Notes: generated from the sequence alone by a model not told the origin. A stretch of DNA of 64,000 nt from Hibiscus mutabilis (GCA_019671005.1 CM033752.1:16740001-16804000); one strand, 5' to 3'; numbered from the stretch's first letter, positions 32,860-46,005 are shown. Numbers and translations: made by a program.

Positions 32860-34340
32860 AACTAGAAATAAAGTGATGATATTCTTGACACCTTTGTAGA
32901 AGAATTTTTAATATCTTAGCCTAAGGCTTTCTTTTCTATGTTACCTCGATATTATTCTCTATTGGTGGTTTTTTCACACCTAGTTAACTAGGTAGCTTAC
33001 CCAAGGGTCTTTTTCGTAAGAAAGGTTGCTTGAGTCAATTCTGGTTATGATTCTGGTCGTGGACTCTTTATGGCACTCCAAAGCCACTTAGCAGACGATG
33101 TTATCCTCTTTTTTTACAATTTATTCTTTTCATAGAAATGCTACAATGTATTTTTTTCTAGGATTTCTATGTCTTCAGGTGTGTATGGTGCGTAGACATC
33201 ATTGAGAATGCTTTTGTTGGGGGAGCCTGATTCTGTGTACAACATGTTGTTGTTGCCTTTTTTAGCACATCCTTTCTTTTGCGCTTTCTCTGGTTGCTGA
33301 GGGAAAACATCATTATTTCTCCTCTTCTGGCATATCACTCTAGTTTATGTCAAACATAAATAGCTGGTGAGTACTTGCTAACCACCCTTCTTTGACTTCT
33401 TATAATGGTAACGAGTTTCACAATGGGTTGGTCATGCTAATATAGAGTTAGAGAGTGGCTCTTTGAGACATGCATTCATATTAGTCTTCAGCATGATGAG
33501 ATGACAACTGTAGACCTACCAAAGTTTCTGATGGATGATTGCCATCTCATCGTCACCACATCGGGGTCTTGAAGCACTCTTGGTAAGGGATTGTTGACCT
33601 ATTTTCCCTTCACCTTTCTTAATTATCTTGGATCGATAGGTTGTGGTTCATGCCAGGCTTTACTCTCCACTCGATTGCATTTCCTCGTCATGGTCGCCTT
33701 AATTGAGGGGATTGAGGTAATGCGTGTGGGGAACGACGTTCGACCAATGTCTCGATGGTTGTCTCGCCCCTATTGATCAGAAAAAGTAGGCAGAATTAAA
33801 AATTATGGATGTTCGTTTTGAGAGTTTATCATCACTAATTCTCTCAATATGAAAGTTTGTCCACACTCACCGCACCAATTATTAAAGAGCTGTACATGAT
33901 GGTGGTGGTGGCCTTTCAGGCGGTTCACCTAGGGTGGTCTGAGCAGAGAGCCACGATCAATATCAGTGAGGAAGAAAAAGAGAGATGAGGCTTGGTTAAT
34001 CATTATGTAGGGTTCATCTTAGGAGAAGCTATAATATATAATGACGTCAAATCTAGTTCTCGTAGGATATGATGGATGAGGTAGAGTAGCCCTACTTGCC
34101 AGTCGATAGGCTTAGCTAGTGGGATAGTGAACTTGACATTTGTGTTGTTAAAGTGAGTATAGTATTAGGAAAAGGTTACTCCGAAGGTCTTTAGTGTATC
34201 CTACTCTAGAAGCCCCCTCATAGGTGTCCCTTGGCCGTTGCCAAGTGGGCATCTTCCTAAGATCATCTCTGGATACCTCGCTAAGTGGGTTTTCATAATA
34301 CGTATGGGTTGTTGGCAGATACCATAATAGTTATAACAAT
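32860..34340. other. Unassigned interior of the inverted-repeat element
   Basis: Chance frames of 60-65 codons only. The stretch 33360-33990 is less AT-rich than its surroundings and could be a decayed coding region, but no motif was recognised on either strand. Confidence 0.3.
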
Positions 34341-34711
34341 TTTGATTTCCTTTGCATTTGATTTAAATTGAATATCTTAGAGTATAATCTATTTGGATTA
34401 TGAATTGATATTTCATTTATTTTTGGCTTGGAAATTTACAATGGTTTATAAGCCATGACGATGATGTGTTTGAGGGCTAAATCGATATAATTTGTAAATA
34501 TGAATAGTTAAATTAGGCCACGTTCTCATATCTGCTATATTTTAACAATTATTGATCAAAATAGAATGAAAATGTAATATTAGTGACTCAAATAAAAGTT
34601 TTAGTAATTGAGTGTGAAAAACAGAAACATAATAATAAATTAATACTTAGATGATTAAATAAGTATTTTTTTCGTATTTATTATGATAAAATTTAACCAT
34701 TCAATTTTAAT

Positions 34712-34941
34712 TCTGGAGAGAAATAGAACTGATTGTATTCTATTATTCATAAAAATCATAAAAATGCATCTCTTCGTTACAGACTTTTAAAAACTTTAGA
34801 ATAGGACTTTGGATACAATTAGGAGTCCTATGTACAACATACTTCTAACTCTTATCTTATTAGGAGATATAATTTAATTTAAAATACTAACTACTAATTT
34901 TACAATGATAATAACTTTAATAACTATCGGATAATCTTACA
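34712..34941 (-). repeat. Copia 3' LTR remnant
   Basis: On the minus strand it starts TGTAAGATTATCCGATAG directly after a polypurine tract (34943-34957, AGCTTGAGGGGGAG on that strand) and runs about 230 bp to near AGAAATAGAACTGATTG. The size fits short-LTR Copia elements of the Ale/Retrofit type. The terminal CA at the far end is not clear. Confidence 0.6.
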
Positions 34942-35050
34942 CTCCCCCTCAAGCTAGAGAATATACATTGTATAATCTCAGCTTGAATAGAAATTTATAG
35001 AAAAGGGCTTTTGGCAATGCTTTTGTAAGAACATTTGTCACTTGTTATTG

Positions 35051-36290
35051 TTATTCTGTAGGAACATAAGTTAGAGAAGCAATTATACTTGTTAGTTTTT
35101 CTAAAATAAAGTGTATGTCTATCTCAACATGGTTAGTTCTGTCATGTTGAACATGATTTTTGGCAATATGTATAGTAGACTGGTTATCACAGAAAATTTC
35201 AAATTTCTTCTCTTGATTCATATCTAGCTCATTGAGTAATTTCATCAACCAAATTCATATCTAATTCTATATTCTACTTTGCACTACTTCTAGGCACAAC
35301 AATATGCTTTTTACTTTTCCAAGTCACTAGATTTCTCTAAACAAAAGAGTAGCAGCCACTAGTTGACTTTCTATCTGTCAATTCACTTGCCTAGCTTGAC
35401 TCTAAGAAAAAATTTATTGTTCTGTCAAGAGTCTTCTTGAACATTAATCCATTTCCTAGTGCACTTTAAATTCCTCAAAATTCTTTTTGCAGCTTCCAGA
35501 TGTTCTTGCTTCGGATCAGTCATATGTTGACTGATTATATTCACTAGGAAAGATATATCATGTCTTGTCAAGCACAAATAGATTAACTTTCCTACTAACC
35601 TTTGAAATAGTCCATTGTCAGCTTTAGGGCTCAACTCATCTTTGCTGAATTTTAAACCTGCATTTATAGGCGTATCAGCAGGTTTGCATCCCAACTTTCC
35701 ATTTTCTTTGAGTAAGTCTAGGACATATTTCCTCTGGTTTATTATCAGACCTTTGCTTAATCTTGCTACCTCCATGCCTAAGAAATATTTAAGCTTTCCA
35801 AGATCTTTAATCTTAAAATCCTTGATTAACAATCCTTTCAAGTGACTATTTTTTTCATCATAATCACCTGTCAAAATTATGTTATCCACATACACTATTA
35901 AAATAACCTTTTTATTATTGGAGGTTACCTTAGAAAATAGTGTGTGACCTGCTAGGTACTACTTATACCCATTTTCTAGAATAACTTTGGTGAATCTGTC
36001 AAGCCAAGCTCTAGGTGACTGCTTCAAACCATAGAGTGACTTGTCAAGCTTGCCAACTTTTTGCAAATTTTCTGCAGACTCTAGACCTAGATGAATTCTC
36101 AAGTAAACTTCTTCTTCTAATCTCCCATTAAGAAAAGCACTCTTACTATCAAGTTGATGGAGCTTTTAGTCACTATTTATAGCCAAGCTCAAGAGAACTA
36201 TAACACTATTTAGCTTAGCTACAAGGACAAAGGTCTCCTTATAGTTAATTTCATGTCTATGTGAAGCCCTTAGCCACTAATCTTGCATTA
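35051..36290 (-). pseudogene. Copia pol remnant: reverse transcriptase and RNase H
   Basis: The minus-strand frames, from high to low coordinate, show KLDKSLYGLKQSPRAWLDRF (about 36045-35985), the catalytic-loop region with YVDN where YVDD is expected (about 35890), DLGKLKYFLGMEV, and the RNase H segment with CDNQSTIHIAKN and VQHDRTNHVEID (35051-35248). These are textbook Copia RT/RNase H signatures. The catalytic Asp to Asn change and stops between segments show it is dead. Gag, protease and integrase are missing; sequence above 36290 belongs to another element's LTR. Confidence 0.85.
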
Positions 36291-36304
36291 TATATGTGTA
36301 TGTT

Positions 36305-37702
36305 TGATGCGTGAAATATAATAGGCGCAATTAGAGCAAGTATACCCATCACGCAAGTAATATAATAATGAGTATCGAGTATCTTATCCACAAGGATTGT
36401 AGTGATAAACTTAAAGTAATCACACAAAAGAATAGGGATAATGAATATTAAGATATGGTGGTGAAACTATAAACTAATGTTGTAGAGAAGAAAAGTAAAT
36501 TGAAGTTATTGTTGAAGAACACATTGATGTTGACTCACAAAGGTTTCTAATATGAATGAAGTCCTAGGATTATTGCTAAGCACAATGCTAACTATTATAT
36601 GAATGCGATTGCGACGAAATAGAACTTATCTACTCGACATGATTTTCGTAAAAGCTCTTAAACTATGTCTGACTAGAATTTAATAAAAGAATGCTACGAC
36701 GATACATGTTTGCATTAACCTTAACAAAACTTATTATCTATTTAAGTTCCCTTTATTAGTCGTTGAAACCCTAATCTTATGTCCAAGTAGGATTAGAACT
36801 CAAGTTAACATCTTAAGTTCCACTATTCACACAGTCTAACTTAACTCTCTTGATATTAAGCCACAAATAATAATCAAAGGTTGCTCTCACTAGCTCTTAC
36901 AAGATTAAGCATTAACATCAATGAACATAATAGATAAGCAAAAGGATGTTATAGCATTAAATAATAACTAAACAAAGTAACTTAAACAATAAACCCAACT
37001 AAAAGGTATTTAGCTCATGTCTAAGCAAATAACATCCATCCAAATAAAATAATAATTACTGGCAGTCAAGTAAAGCAACAAAGAAAAGAATCAAAGTGTC
37101 CTAAGAATCCTTCTTTGTGCCCGTGAGTGATGCTGCAGTGCTCCAAACTCCTCAAGCCTCTCTCGATAGCTCTCGTCACTCGGAGACTCCTCTTGAGCTT
37201 CTACAATAGTAGTTCTTCGATGGTGAAGAGAAGGGCTTGTTTCCTTCAATAAACTTGTGTTAATTGTTTCCCTCATTGTCGTTATTTAGAGGCGGTTCTC
37301 CTAGGGTTTTATGCCATATTATGGCAAGTAATCTAGCAAAGAGAATCTTTGTTTTCCATGCATTTAATGGATTATAGAGGAGATGAGGACCACGTGTTTA
37401 ATGTCGTCAAACGGTAGAGGTTATGTCTCCAGCTTTCTAGCAATGTTGTGGCATTTGTATTCATCGTGAGAAAATGCTGCTCCACTGCTCCATTTCTTCC
37501 TTCCATCCTTTCTTCCTACACAAAACCACTAAAACACTACCTTTCCCATTAAAAGCACCAATATATCTACAAGTTGTTAAGCTAAAGCATAAACTCCCTA
37601 AATATATGCAAATGATCCTAAAATGCAACTGCATAAGCTTGAATACATGCAATATTTCAAGTAAAAGGGCATAAAATATAGGTTTTCTACAGAATTATCA
37701 CA
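36305..37702 (-). repeat. Athila-like LTR (first, lower copy)
   Basis: It spans TGATGCGTGAAATATAAT at 36305 to ATTATCACA ending at 37702 (TG...CA). It contains ATCTTATCCACAAGGATTG (36381-36399), a phrase common in Athila-type LTRs. It is followed by CCCTAAACTTAAGC and CTCAAGTAATG, the usual sequence just outside such LTRs on the interior side. Frames in it are short. Confidence 0.55.
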
Positions 37703-38882
37703 CCCTAAACTTAAGCTATTGCTTTTCCTCAAGTAATGACATGCATAATAAAAAGACGTTATGGCATTAACAATGTTCAATATGCTGCATCATTATTTCA
37801 ATCCTAAAAAAATCAAATATATATGCAATATATAAAAGCTCAAAAGATTCATTCCCAAGATCAATCCTACTACAGGTGAATGTGTGTGATGTGCTGCATC
37901 CAATCAATACTTAATGACATTAGAAATTTTTTAAGTATGCTTTGTAATTTTCCCTAGCATTTTCTTTCTTTTTAGAACTTATTTACTTTTTAAAGATTTT
38001 TATTTATTAAGCTGCTTTATTGGGGCTTCAGCTTATCACAACTACCCGTATAGGCCTGAAAATGAATTGGAGAAAACACCCCATCCCCAAGCCCTTCGAG
38101 CATAGTCATCCCATGAAGGCTATCATTCACTCATATGCTATTGCTATCGTTCCTACTAGGGAAAGTGAAATGAGCAGACACAACTCACCTATTGTATTGA
38201 GCTAGCAAAACAAATCAGAGTGTCCCTTAATAGAACGATCTCAATCCTAAAATTTATCTTTATCAACTTATGCTACGACATCAGAAAGTCTAACCTAAAA
38301 TTTTTCTAATGCCTTTAAGTATTGAAAACATGCAACGTGTTCAAAGTAAGACTACACCAATCTCAATTCTAGGTTTAGTTCTCAAGAGCTTCAACAACAT
38401 TGCTAAAGATTTAACCTAGCGATATAATCATCATTGGATATCATCAAGAATGTATGCAGCAGTCTCACAAATCAATGCTATAGAAAAAAATACAAAAAGA
38501 AAAATCTAACTTTGAACAAGACCTAACCCAAACTTGAGGGAAACATTATCCTCAATGCAACTATATGAAATGAAATGCAGGAAAAACTAACTTGGAGTTA
38601 ATTGGGAACGGGAAGGTACAATCTTCCTCCCTATTTAAAGTATGGAATGGAGCGAGAAGTGGTAGGTGGTTCTTCGGTAGCGAGCGACGTAGGGAATGCT
38701 AGGGCATCTAGTGGAGATTGAGAAGGAGCTGAGCCGGAGGAGTCCTTGGATTCGGAGGTGGTGGACATCTCATCCAACATGTCCTCAACCTCAGTAGGAA
38801 GGTTGGACTTGACTCGACTGACAGTGAATTTTTCTGAGTCTTTGGCATTAAGAATTATGGGTGATTGGTTTAAAATCATCAC
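37703..38882 (-). mobile_element. Athila-like 3' interior remnant
   Basis: On the minus strand an 83-codon frame (38882-38631, Ser/Thr/Glu-rich, ending in SIPYFK) is followed by a non-coding stretch with two 'AAACTTGAGG/CCTCAA' style pairs (38527, 37705) and then the LTR at 36305-37702. The same order (ORF end, paired CAAACTT/CTCAAG words, LTR) is seen in the neighbouring element at 38876-41325. The frame is probably the tail of an env-like ORF, by position only. Confidence 0.45.
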
Positions 38883-40148
38883 ACGCTAACTGCAAGTAAA
38901 CAATGCCAATGCAAGTATAGAAACAAAAGGATCATGTTAGATATCGGTGCCACAAGGATGAGTATTTAGTCGAACTATTATGTGGCCACAAGCAATTCTG
39001 TAAAGTGAAATATTGTGAGAGTAGTGGTAGTAACAACAGAGAAATAAAGTAATATGTGTAAGAGCAATTGTGATAGCAAGAACAATAATTAAAATAAGGT
39101 AAAAGGAATTTTAATAGAAGATCTGGATACCCTCAGTTCATCTCGGTAGAAAGTCAAATACAACAAGGAAATACAATTCGTTGGCTCATATAACAAATAA
39201 AAGGGTTAATCTCGCTTACTAACTTCCATTCAATTCTAAACTGATGATGCAAAGAAGTATATCAACCACAACTCTCGTTGTTTATCAAAACTACAACTCC
39301 TTGAACAAGTGGATCAACTCTCGTTGTATCATTATTCAACTCTCGTTGTAATAGCCTATTAACCTGACTTGTCACTGCATCTACCAATGTTAATGATAAT
39401 GTTTAACATTCTCATACAAACAAAGATTAGATCTAATAATCGAAATATTAATAAAACTAATAATAATATATTAAACTGAAAAAAAGTTTAAACAAGTTCA
39501 TGCAGAGCTTAAAAAGTTTGAACCAACGCCATTAACACACAAAATATAATAAAATCTCCAGTAAACATCTATCTTTAGAAAACGTTTAAAGAAGATAACA
39601 TATATTTCTCCTTGATCTAGCACTTGAATCCTTATCTCCTCGTATGTTTCTGCTTTGCTTAGCCTTGGATCTCTAGAAATAGAGTTTAAACTGCCATGGA
39701 AGGAGAGCTTAAAGGTTGAAGATGATAGGAAAATAAAAATCGCGTGAATTTCTCCTCTCTCTCTCATCCCAAATTTTTCCTTTTATAAGCTACCAAAAAA
39801 ATGACATTTTTCCTTCAGGTATTTTGCATGACTCTTTACCGTACAATTCTATTATAACAAATAATACAGCTTACAGGGTCGTCCTTATCTTTTAGAAGAC
39901 TGGACAGCTGGCCGCTGCAGTGTCGAGCTGGTTCCAGTGATGAAATGTCCTTTGTAGGGACATTAGTAATACATCAACAACAGAGCAAAAAGGAAAAAAT
40001 ATGTGTAATAAGTGCAATTAAGACTTGAGTTAGACAAAATGCAAAAAATAAGCATGAAAATGCAGATATACATGCACACAATGCTGATGTGAGGACAATT
40101 TAATCCATAAATCTAGAGGAAATGCATGCTCTTTAAAGAGCTATCACA
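38876..40148 (-). repeat. Athila-like LTR (second copy)
   Basis: It is bounded by ATCATCACACGC (38875) and AGCTATCACA (ending 40148), and the interior-side sequence CCCCCAAACTTGAG follows. It contains TATCGGTGCCACAAGGATGAG (about 38943), the counterpart of the GTATCTTATCCACAAGG phrase in the lower LTR. The two LTRs are clearly related in plan but diverged. Confidence 0.5.
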
Positions 40149-40388
40149 CCCCCAAACTTGAGTTTTTACTTGTTCTCAAGTAAAGTTGAAAACAACAAGG
40201 TATATCCAAAAGTTCAAGACATTCTAGCTACTTGAATCATTCCAGCCAACCAATGAATCAATTGCATCGACATGATAGAGGATTGCATAAATAAATCAAA
40301 CATCAATATATAAACAAGAACTTCAATCAATACTTAGCATCATATCTATCATCACATATTCTTTCCACCTATCAACATTTATTTAATA

Positions 40389-40428
<40 letters not shown>

Positions 40429-41136
40429 TATTTTTTTTATTGTAGCAAGGGGATATCGAACAATGAATGCACCATAAACCCTAAGAAGTAAGATGTTGTG
40501 CAACCAACCCTCAGGAAGTGCTTTACTGCCTCAACACACACTCATGCAGCGACAACCTTTTGCCAGATTCATTTTTCTAATTCATGCATTGGAGTGCTCC
40601 CCCTTAAAGCTACTCTCATTTTACACTCACATTGGAGTGCCGTTATTTATACTTAATAAGAACTATTAGCATATATAACACAAGATGAACAAGGCAGAAT
40701 TCATCCAAAATGAAAGAGTTGATGCTAGATATCCTTTACTCAAAAAAGTAAATATAATTATTCAGAGTTATAATACAATTATCTAGCATATATATCTAAT
40801 AAACTCATCAATAGTTAGAATGATTCAAGATTTAAGCATCGAATATAAGCAAAAGATTTTTAGACAAAAAAACCTTGCATTTTCTTAGATTTTTTTTTGA
40901 AATGGGGGTGCATTTCAACTCCTAAATGTATACCCCCAAACTTAAAGTTTGTATTGTCCCCAATACAAAAGAAAACAGAATGCAATGACAGAATGTGGTT
41001 ATACTATTGAATGCAATGATGATAAAACTAAATGCAATTATAATGACAATGTAGATATCATGACAATATAGTAAATAAAATGAAATTACACTACATGGTA
41101 AGCATGCCTACAAAAACTAAAAACTAACTTAGTCCA
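40149..41136 (-). mobile_element. Athila-like 3' untranslated interior
   Basis: No ORF. It contains two copies of the characteristic pair CCCCCAAACTTGAG / GTTCTCAAG (40150-40190) and CCCCCAAACTTAAAG / TTGTCCCCAATAC (40932-40966), plus a (CA)n(TA)n microsatellite at 40388-40428. This is the usual segment between the env-like ORF and the 3' LTR in Athila elements. Confidence 0.5.
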
Positions 41137-43164
41137 TTAGGGGTTTTGAGGAGAGGAGAATGAGCGACGTTTCTTCTTCTTGCTCTTTTCTCTTCCTTGC
41201 GCTTCTTCTTGTTCTTGTATTTGGATTTTGAGTGTTTGCAGTTCTATTTTTCTTTCAAAGAGAGGCCTCATCTTCTTGGTCAGGCTCTTCGCCATTCTCG
41301 AGCTTCTCTTCTTGGTTAGCATCATTGGCTATGTCTGCAGGGGGAATGAACAAGGGTGGTGCTTTTTAGACCACCATTGCAAGAGGGTTGCCCTCTTATC
41401 TATCCATAGTAGAGACAGTTTTTGCTGGTCTCGTAAAATCTCGCTTCAACTTTGGTCCTTCATGCATTGCATCCACAATCTTGGATGCAATAAAATTTCC
41501 TTCAAAACTTTCTTTCTCAGCATTAACCTTTTCGACTTGGATTCTTTCTTGCTTATTTTCATCCACATATTCCACAATGACTTCATTTTTAGTAGATATA
41601 GGTGTTGTATCGACATCAGTAGGGCCATTTAGGTTAAAAAGATAGTACTTTATGATCTTTCTTGATGCTTTCTCTTTTTGTGTGTCTTCACCCTCTCTGA
41701 CATTTTTAGGAGAATTCAAAAATTTGGCTGGGACTTCCTTTGCGTCTGTATCAGAAGAAAAATCATAACTACGGATGATAAGAGGAAATTTTGGGAATTC
41801 TAGCAAATATACTGGGGTGACTCTACTCATTGCAGTGAGAGCAGACTTGTGCCATGTCTTGACATACTCGTAGAATAAATTTTGTGCTAGGTCAAGCATT
41901 TAAACTGTGGTTGTAACCTTTCCCAGCATGCTTGTCACAACATCAAGTTTGTCTTCAATAGCCAGAACTTTCATCTACGCTTCATTACTTGTGGGGATAT
42001 CCTTAACTACAGCTTCCACCTTTGCTTTTTTTCCCTCCCTCGTTGCAGTGCCCACTTTGGGTGTAGGAACCTCTAAAGCTTTCACCATTCTCTTAATCAT
42101 GACCTCATTAAGCGGCTCCTTGTTCACTGTCATATTTTCATATTAAGGGGCTTGACTCCATTTAGATTGCACAGCTTCAAAATTAACGCTGGGAATTCCA
42201 AGATTCCCTTCTTTCTTTTTGCAAAACCTGTTATGTCCTTGTAGATTATTGCTCCCACATCAATCTCCTGTCCCTTGATAATAGAATGTATTAGACACAT
42301 TTTTTCTAAAGAGACTGTTGTGCTATGAATCGAAGGTAGCAACCTGGAATTTACAAACTGGAACCACATTTTTCCAGGAAGGGTTATAAACTTCCTATAC
42401 ATCGTTAAGTTTCCCACATTGTTCCCTGACCAAAATGCGTCTGTAATGCATTAACCCCTAAGTACAAAATCTAGCTTTTCTTCATTAATCTTATCCACAA
42501 ATAGGGCATGTTATTAACACCCACAGTGGTTTTCAGCACATTATTAATAGCAACAACACTACAGGGTATAGAACTCTCCTTATAAAAACCAGGTTTAATG
42601 AATGCTCCTAAAGGTTAACGTAAAACTCCCTTACTAGAGCAACACTATAACTACCAGGTTAAGTGCAAAATGTGCCCCATTTATGAAGCTCAATGGTCTG
42701 GTAAATCAGTTTTCTAGTTTTTTTTGGGAAAGCACAATCCCGTGTTCTGGTTGGATACTCTGCTTGAGGATGTGTTTCTTGTACCGCTCTCTCACCATTC
42801 CCGTTTAAAACACCTCGTACTTATTGTTTTCTTCTTGGGAAGCAGGTTTCTCAGCTTGAGGGTTTGAGGCTGAGCTGTGTGTGCCTTTTGCAGAGGTTTT
42901 CATGGAAAATTTGTGACCAGTTCTTGTCTTTGCCATGAGAGGGAACAGTAAAAGAAAAAAAAATAAGTTTTGTAGAAAAATGGAAGCTTTGAAGATTAAA
43001 AGAAGAAAATAGATAGAAGCTTTAATGAAGAAAGTTAGTGTTTCTAGAGTTATTAAATAAAAGAAGAAGAAAATAGGGGAATAAAAAGGCATGATGTTTA
43101 CCATCTGATGCGATGAGATTTGACAGTCTGATTGTGGCGCAAAAATCACACATGTTCGATGCAT
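41137..43164 (-). pseudogene. Athila-like env/ORF3 pseudogene
   Basis: Minus-strand segments: MAKTRTGHKF near 42932, the start of the post-pol ORF in Athila elements; 42417-42130 with KMWFQFVNSRLLPSIHSTTV and EIDVGAIIYKDI, which fits the 'putative plant transposon protein' domain of these ORFs; 41899-41396; and 41325-41137, a Lys/Glu-rich coiled-coil-like tail. The segments are in different frames or broken by stops. The role of the product in living elements is not settled; it lies in the position of a retroviral env gene. Confidence 0.65.
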
Positions 43165-45490
43165 ATCCTACTCTCACCAACGAAGGGTTGTGATTTGGGG
43201 TTATTAATTGGTGTAACTAGATTGCCCGAATTACCCCCAAAATTATACATATCATATGATTTCTTATTGCCGTACAAATTATTGGAAAATGATTCCATAC
43301 AAAAAACAAAGGAGGATTTATTTTGTAAAAAGAAATAAGAGAAACTAAAGATAAATAAGGAAAAGAAAAGAAAAACTAAATCTACATCTAACAAGGCAAT
43401 TAAAAGAAAATAAAAAAATTCGATCAATTTAATAGTCTCAATACTCTTAGCATCAAAGTAATCAAAGAAAAGTTTGAGTCTTTGTCCATTAAATTTGAAT
43501 GGGATCCCTTCTTTAGTATCCTTGATTGTGACTGCACCATGTGGAAATACTTCTACAACTTCAAAAGGTCCTGACCAACGTGATCGCAATTTGCCTGGGT
43601 GCAACTTCAGTCTTGAATTAACTAGCAAAACCAATTGTCCAACTTTAAATTGTCTCTGCAATATGATCTTGTCATGCTAGTGTTCACTCTTGTCCTTTCA
43701 AATTCAGTGATGTCAAGCAATCGTTTCTTCCCCGCAGCCTCATAATCCAAATTCACTTGTTTCAGAGCCCATATAGCCTTATGTTATAGCTCAATCGACA
43801 AGTGATACGATTTTCCAAAGACAAGTTGATACAGCGACATCCCCAGTGGAGTTTTGTACGCAGTTCAAATAGCCCACAAAATATCATCCAAACACGAAGA
43901 TCAGTCTTTTTGAGTGGTATTTACCATATTTTCAAAGATGTTTTTGATTACCCGGTTAGAGATCTTGGATTGTCTACTGGACTGAGGATGATACGTTGTA
44001 GAAAGTCTATGATTTACTCCATATCGTTTCAACGTAGCAGCCACCTGACTACAATGAAAATGCTTTCCCTGGTCACTGATTAATGCTCTTAGTGTTCTAA
44101 AACTGGTGAGTATATGCTTGTGAAAGAACTTTAAAACCGTTTTGGCATCATCTTTAGGCATAACCACAACTTTTACCCATATGGAAACATAGTCCACAAC
44201 GACTAGAATATAATTCGAGAAAGCCCATGAAATCTAATCCCCAAACATCAAATGGCTCAATTTCTATTATTGGCTATTATGGCAACTCATTGCTCCTGGG
44301 TATTGATCCTATACGCTGACAACGGACATAGCATTGGGCAAACTCATGGACATCTTTAAATAACAAAAGCCAGTAAAATCCAGATTGAAGGAATTTTGCA
44401 ACCGTTCTCATGCCACCAAAATGTACTCTATAAGGAGCATTATGACAATGCTGTAAGATTGACATCATTTCTTCCTCAGGTACACAATGTAAAATAATAT
44501 TATCATTGCAAATTTTGAACAAATAAGACACATTCCAATGATATTTAGTTGCGTCAGAAAGAAATCTTGCCTTTTTGTGTCTAGCGACACCCAAAAGAGT
44601 TTTTCGACAAACTATGTAATTGAAAAAATCAGCATACAATGATGTTGTGTCCATAGCAAACAGGTTTTCATAAGGAAATGCATTGATAATTTACAGTTTA
44701 TTTCCTTTTTCGTTGCCTGCTTCCAATCTTGAAAGATGATCGAAAACTTTATTCTTTGACCCTTTTTGGTCCTTTATCTCAATATCAAATTCTTGCAACA
44801 ATAAAATCCATCGAATCAATCTTGGTTTTGCATATTTTTTTTTGCAAAAAGGTATCTCAAGGTAGAATGATCATTAAAACTATATTTTTGCACCGACAAG
44901 GTATGAACGAAACTTATCAAAAGCAAAAATTATAGCTAATAACTCTTTCTCAGTAGTAGTGTAATTGATTTGAACTTCAGTTAGAGTTTTACTAGTATAG
45001 TAGATTGCATAAAATACATTGCCTCTTCTTTGATCTGACACTTCCCCCACAGTGAAATCACTGGCATCGCACGTTAGTTCAAATGGTTGCTCCAGTTGGA
45101 TGCAACGACGATTGGTGCGTTCATAAGCTACTTTTTATTTTTATTGAATGCATCCAGACATGCATCATAAAAGATAAATTTTCTATTCTGATCCAGCAAT
45201 AAACATAGGGGTTTTGTGATCTTCGAAAAATCATGAATGGATCTTTTATAGAATCTAGCATGGCCCAAAAAAATTTGAATACCCTTTACATTAGTCATTG
45301 GAAGTAATCTTTCAATAACTTCCACATTGTCTTTATCGAACTCAATTCCTACTTTAGGTATTCAATGACCCAACACAATTTCCTCTATGACCACAAAATA
45401 ACATTTCTCGCAATTTAAAACTAGATTAGTTTCTTCACATCGCTGCAATACTTTCTCTAGATTGTCGACACAATGGTTGAAATCATTCCA
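43146..45490 (-). pseudogene. Athila-like Gypsy pol remnant (RT end, RNase H, integrase)
   Basis: From high to low: RT thumb with VDNLEKVLQRCEETNLVLN (about 45470) and EVIERLLPMTNVKGIQIFLG (from 45325); RNase H with LTCDASDFTVGEVSDQ (about 45070) and YTTTEKELLAIIFAFDKF; integrase zinc-binding region with HCHNAPYRVHFGG and CYVRCQRIG (44277-44654); catalytic core with DYVSIWVKVV, ISDQGKHF and TTYHPQSSRQSKISNR (43901-44197); and the C-terminal SRLKLHPGKLRSRWSGPFEV (43661 downward). Order and wording are those of Athila-type Gypsy. Stops and frame changes separate the blocks. The 5' part (gag, protease, RT palm) is missing above about 45490. Confidence 0.85.
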
Positions 45491-46005
45491 AGAAGAAAAA
45501 TAAAAGCAAGTGAGTACCTACTTCTAGCTTGTGTTAGTTGTGTCATTATTGACAATGTTCAGTTGGGAGTTTGACAATATTATGTTCTGTAATCCAAAAG
45601 AGAAAGAAAGAGCCATTGAAGCAGACTGATCCTCCATCTATTCTCGTTGTTGAGCTTTTCCTATCTAGGGAATTTCCTAAGGGTGAAATTCAATAGTACA
45701 AAGATGAGTAAGTCAAGACATATTCTTGAAACTATCTTTAAATGCAAGTATAAGTTTTGTTGATTCATAAAGCTTAAGAAATATCGTAAGTGTATGTCCA
45801 TTTTTATATAAAAGATCTTTATTTAAATATACACACACACATCCAGGATTTATTGTTTTAGCTTCCTTTCAGTTCAATTTGCCTCCCATGTTGCTAACAT
45901 GCTTTCATTGAAGGTGTTATTTGTTGGGATTTCACTTTAGTTTTTTTAACTGGTGTGTAAGAAATTTATAATTCCCGTTGATAATCGTCATTTGTTCTGT
46001 CTTTA
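45491..46005. other. Spacer; perhaps intron of the following gene fragment
   Basis: No gene or repeat was recognised. It leads into the MCAT-like exon with an intron-like, T-rich sequence. Confidence 0.25.

Larger units (their letters stand above)
31115..34690. mobile_element. ~3.6-kb element with long terminal inverted repeats
   Basis: The left arm (about 31118-31250) carries CACTCAATTATTG, CTCAAATACTAAAATTCTC and CTAATATTACATTTTTCATT. The right arm (about 34545-34680) carries the reverse complements (AATGAAAATGTAATATTAG, AAAGTTTTAGTAATTGAGTG). The arms are about 130 bp, imperfect, and in opposite orientation. The interior holds a degenerate tandem array (from 31800), a nested GGTTCAAAAATCTCCTAAAC MITE-like piece (31487-31625), and about 1 kb (33350-34340) with no recognised protein. 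This could be one Mutator-like non-autonomous element or two copies of a MITE in opposite orientation around unrelated sequence. Confidence 0.45.

Noticed and set aside
33591..33776. 61-codon plus frame within the inverted-repeat element
   Set aside because: I considered a host or transposase-derived domain, but no motif could be supported.
41180..41645. Two long plus-strand frames
   Set aside because: They are the antisense shadow of the minus-strand Athila-like env ORF.
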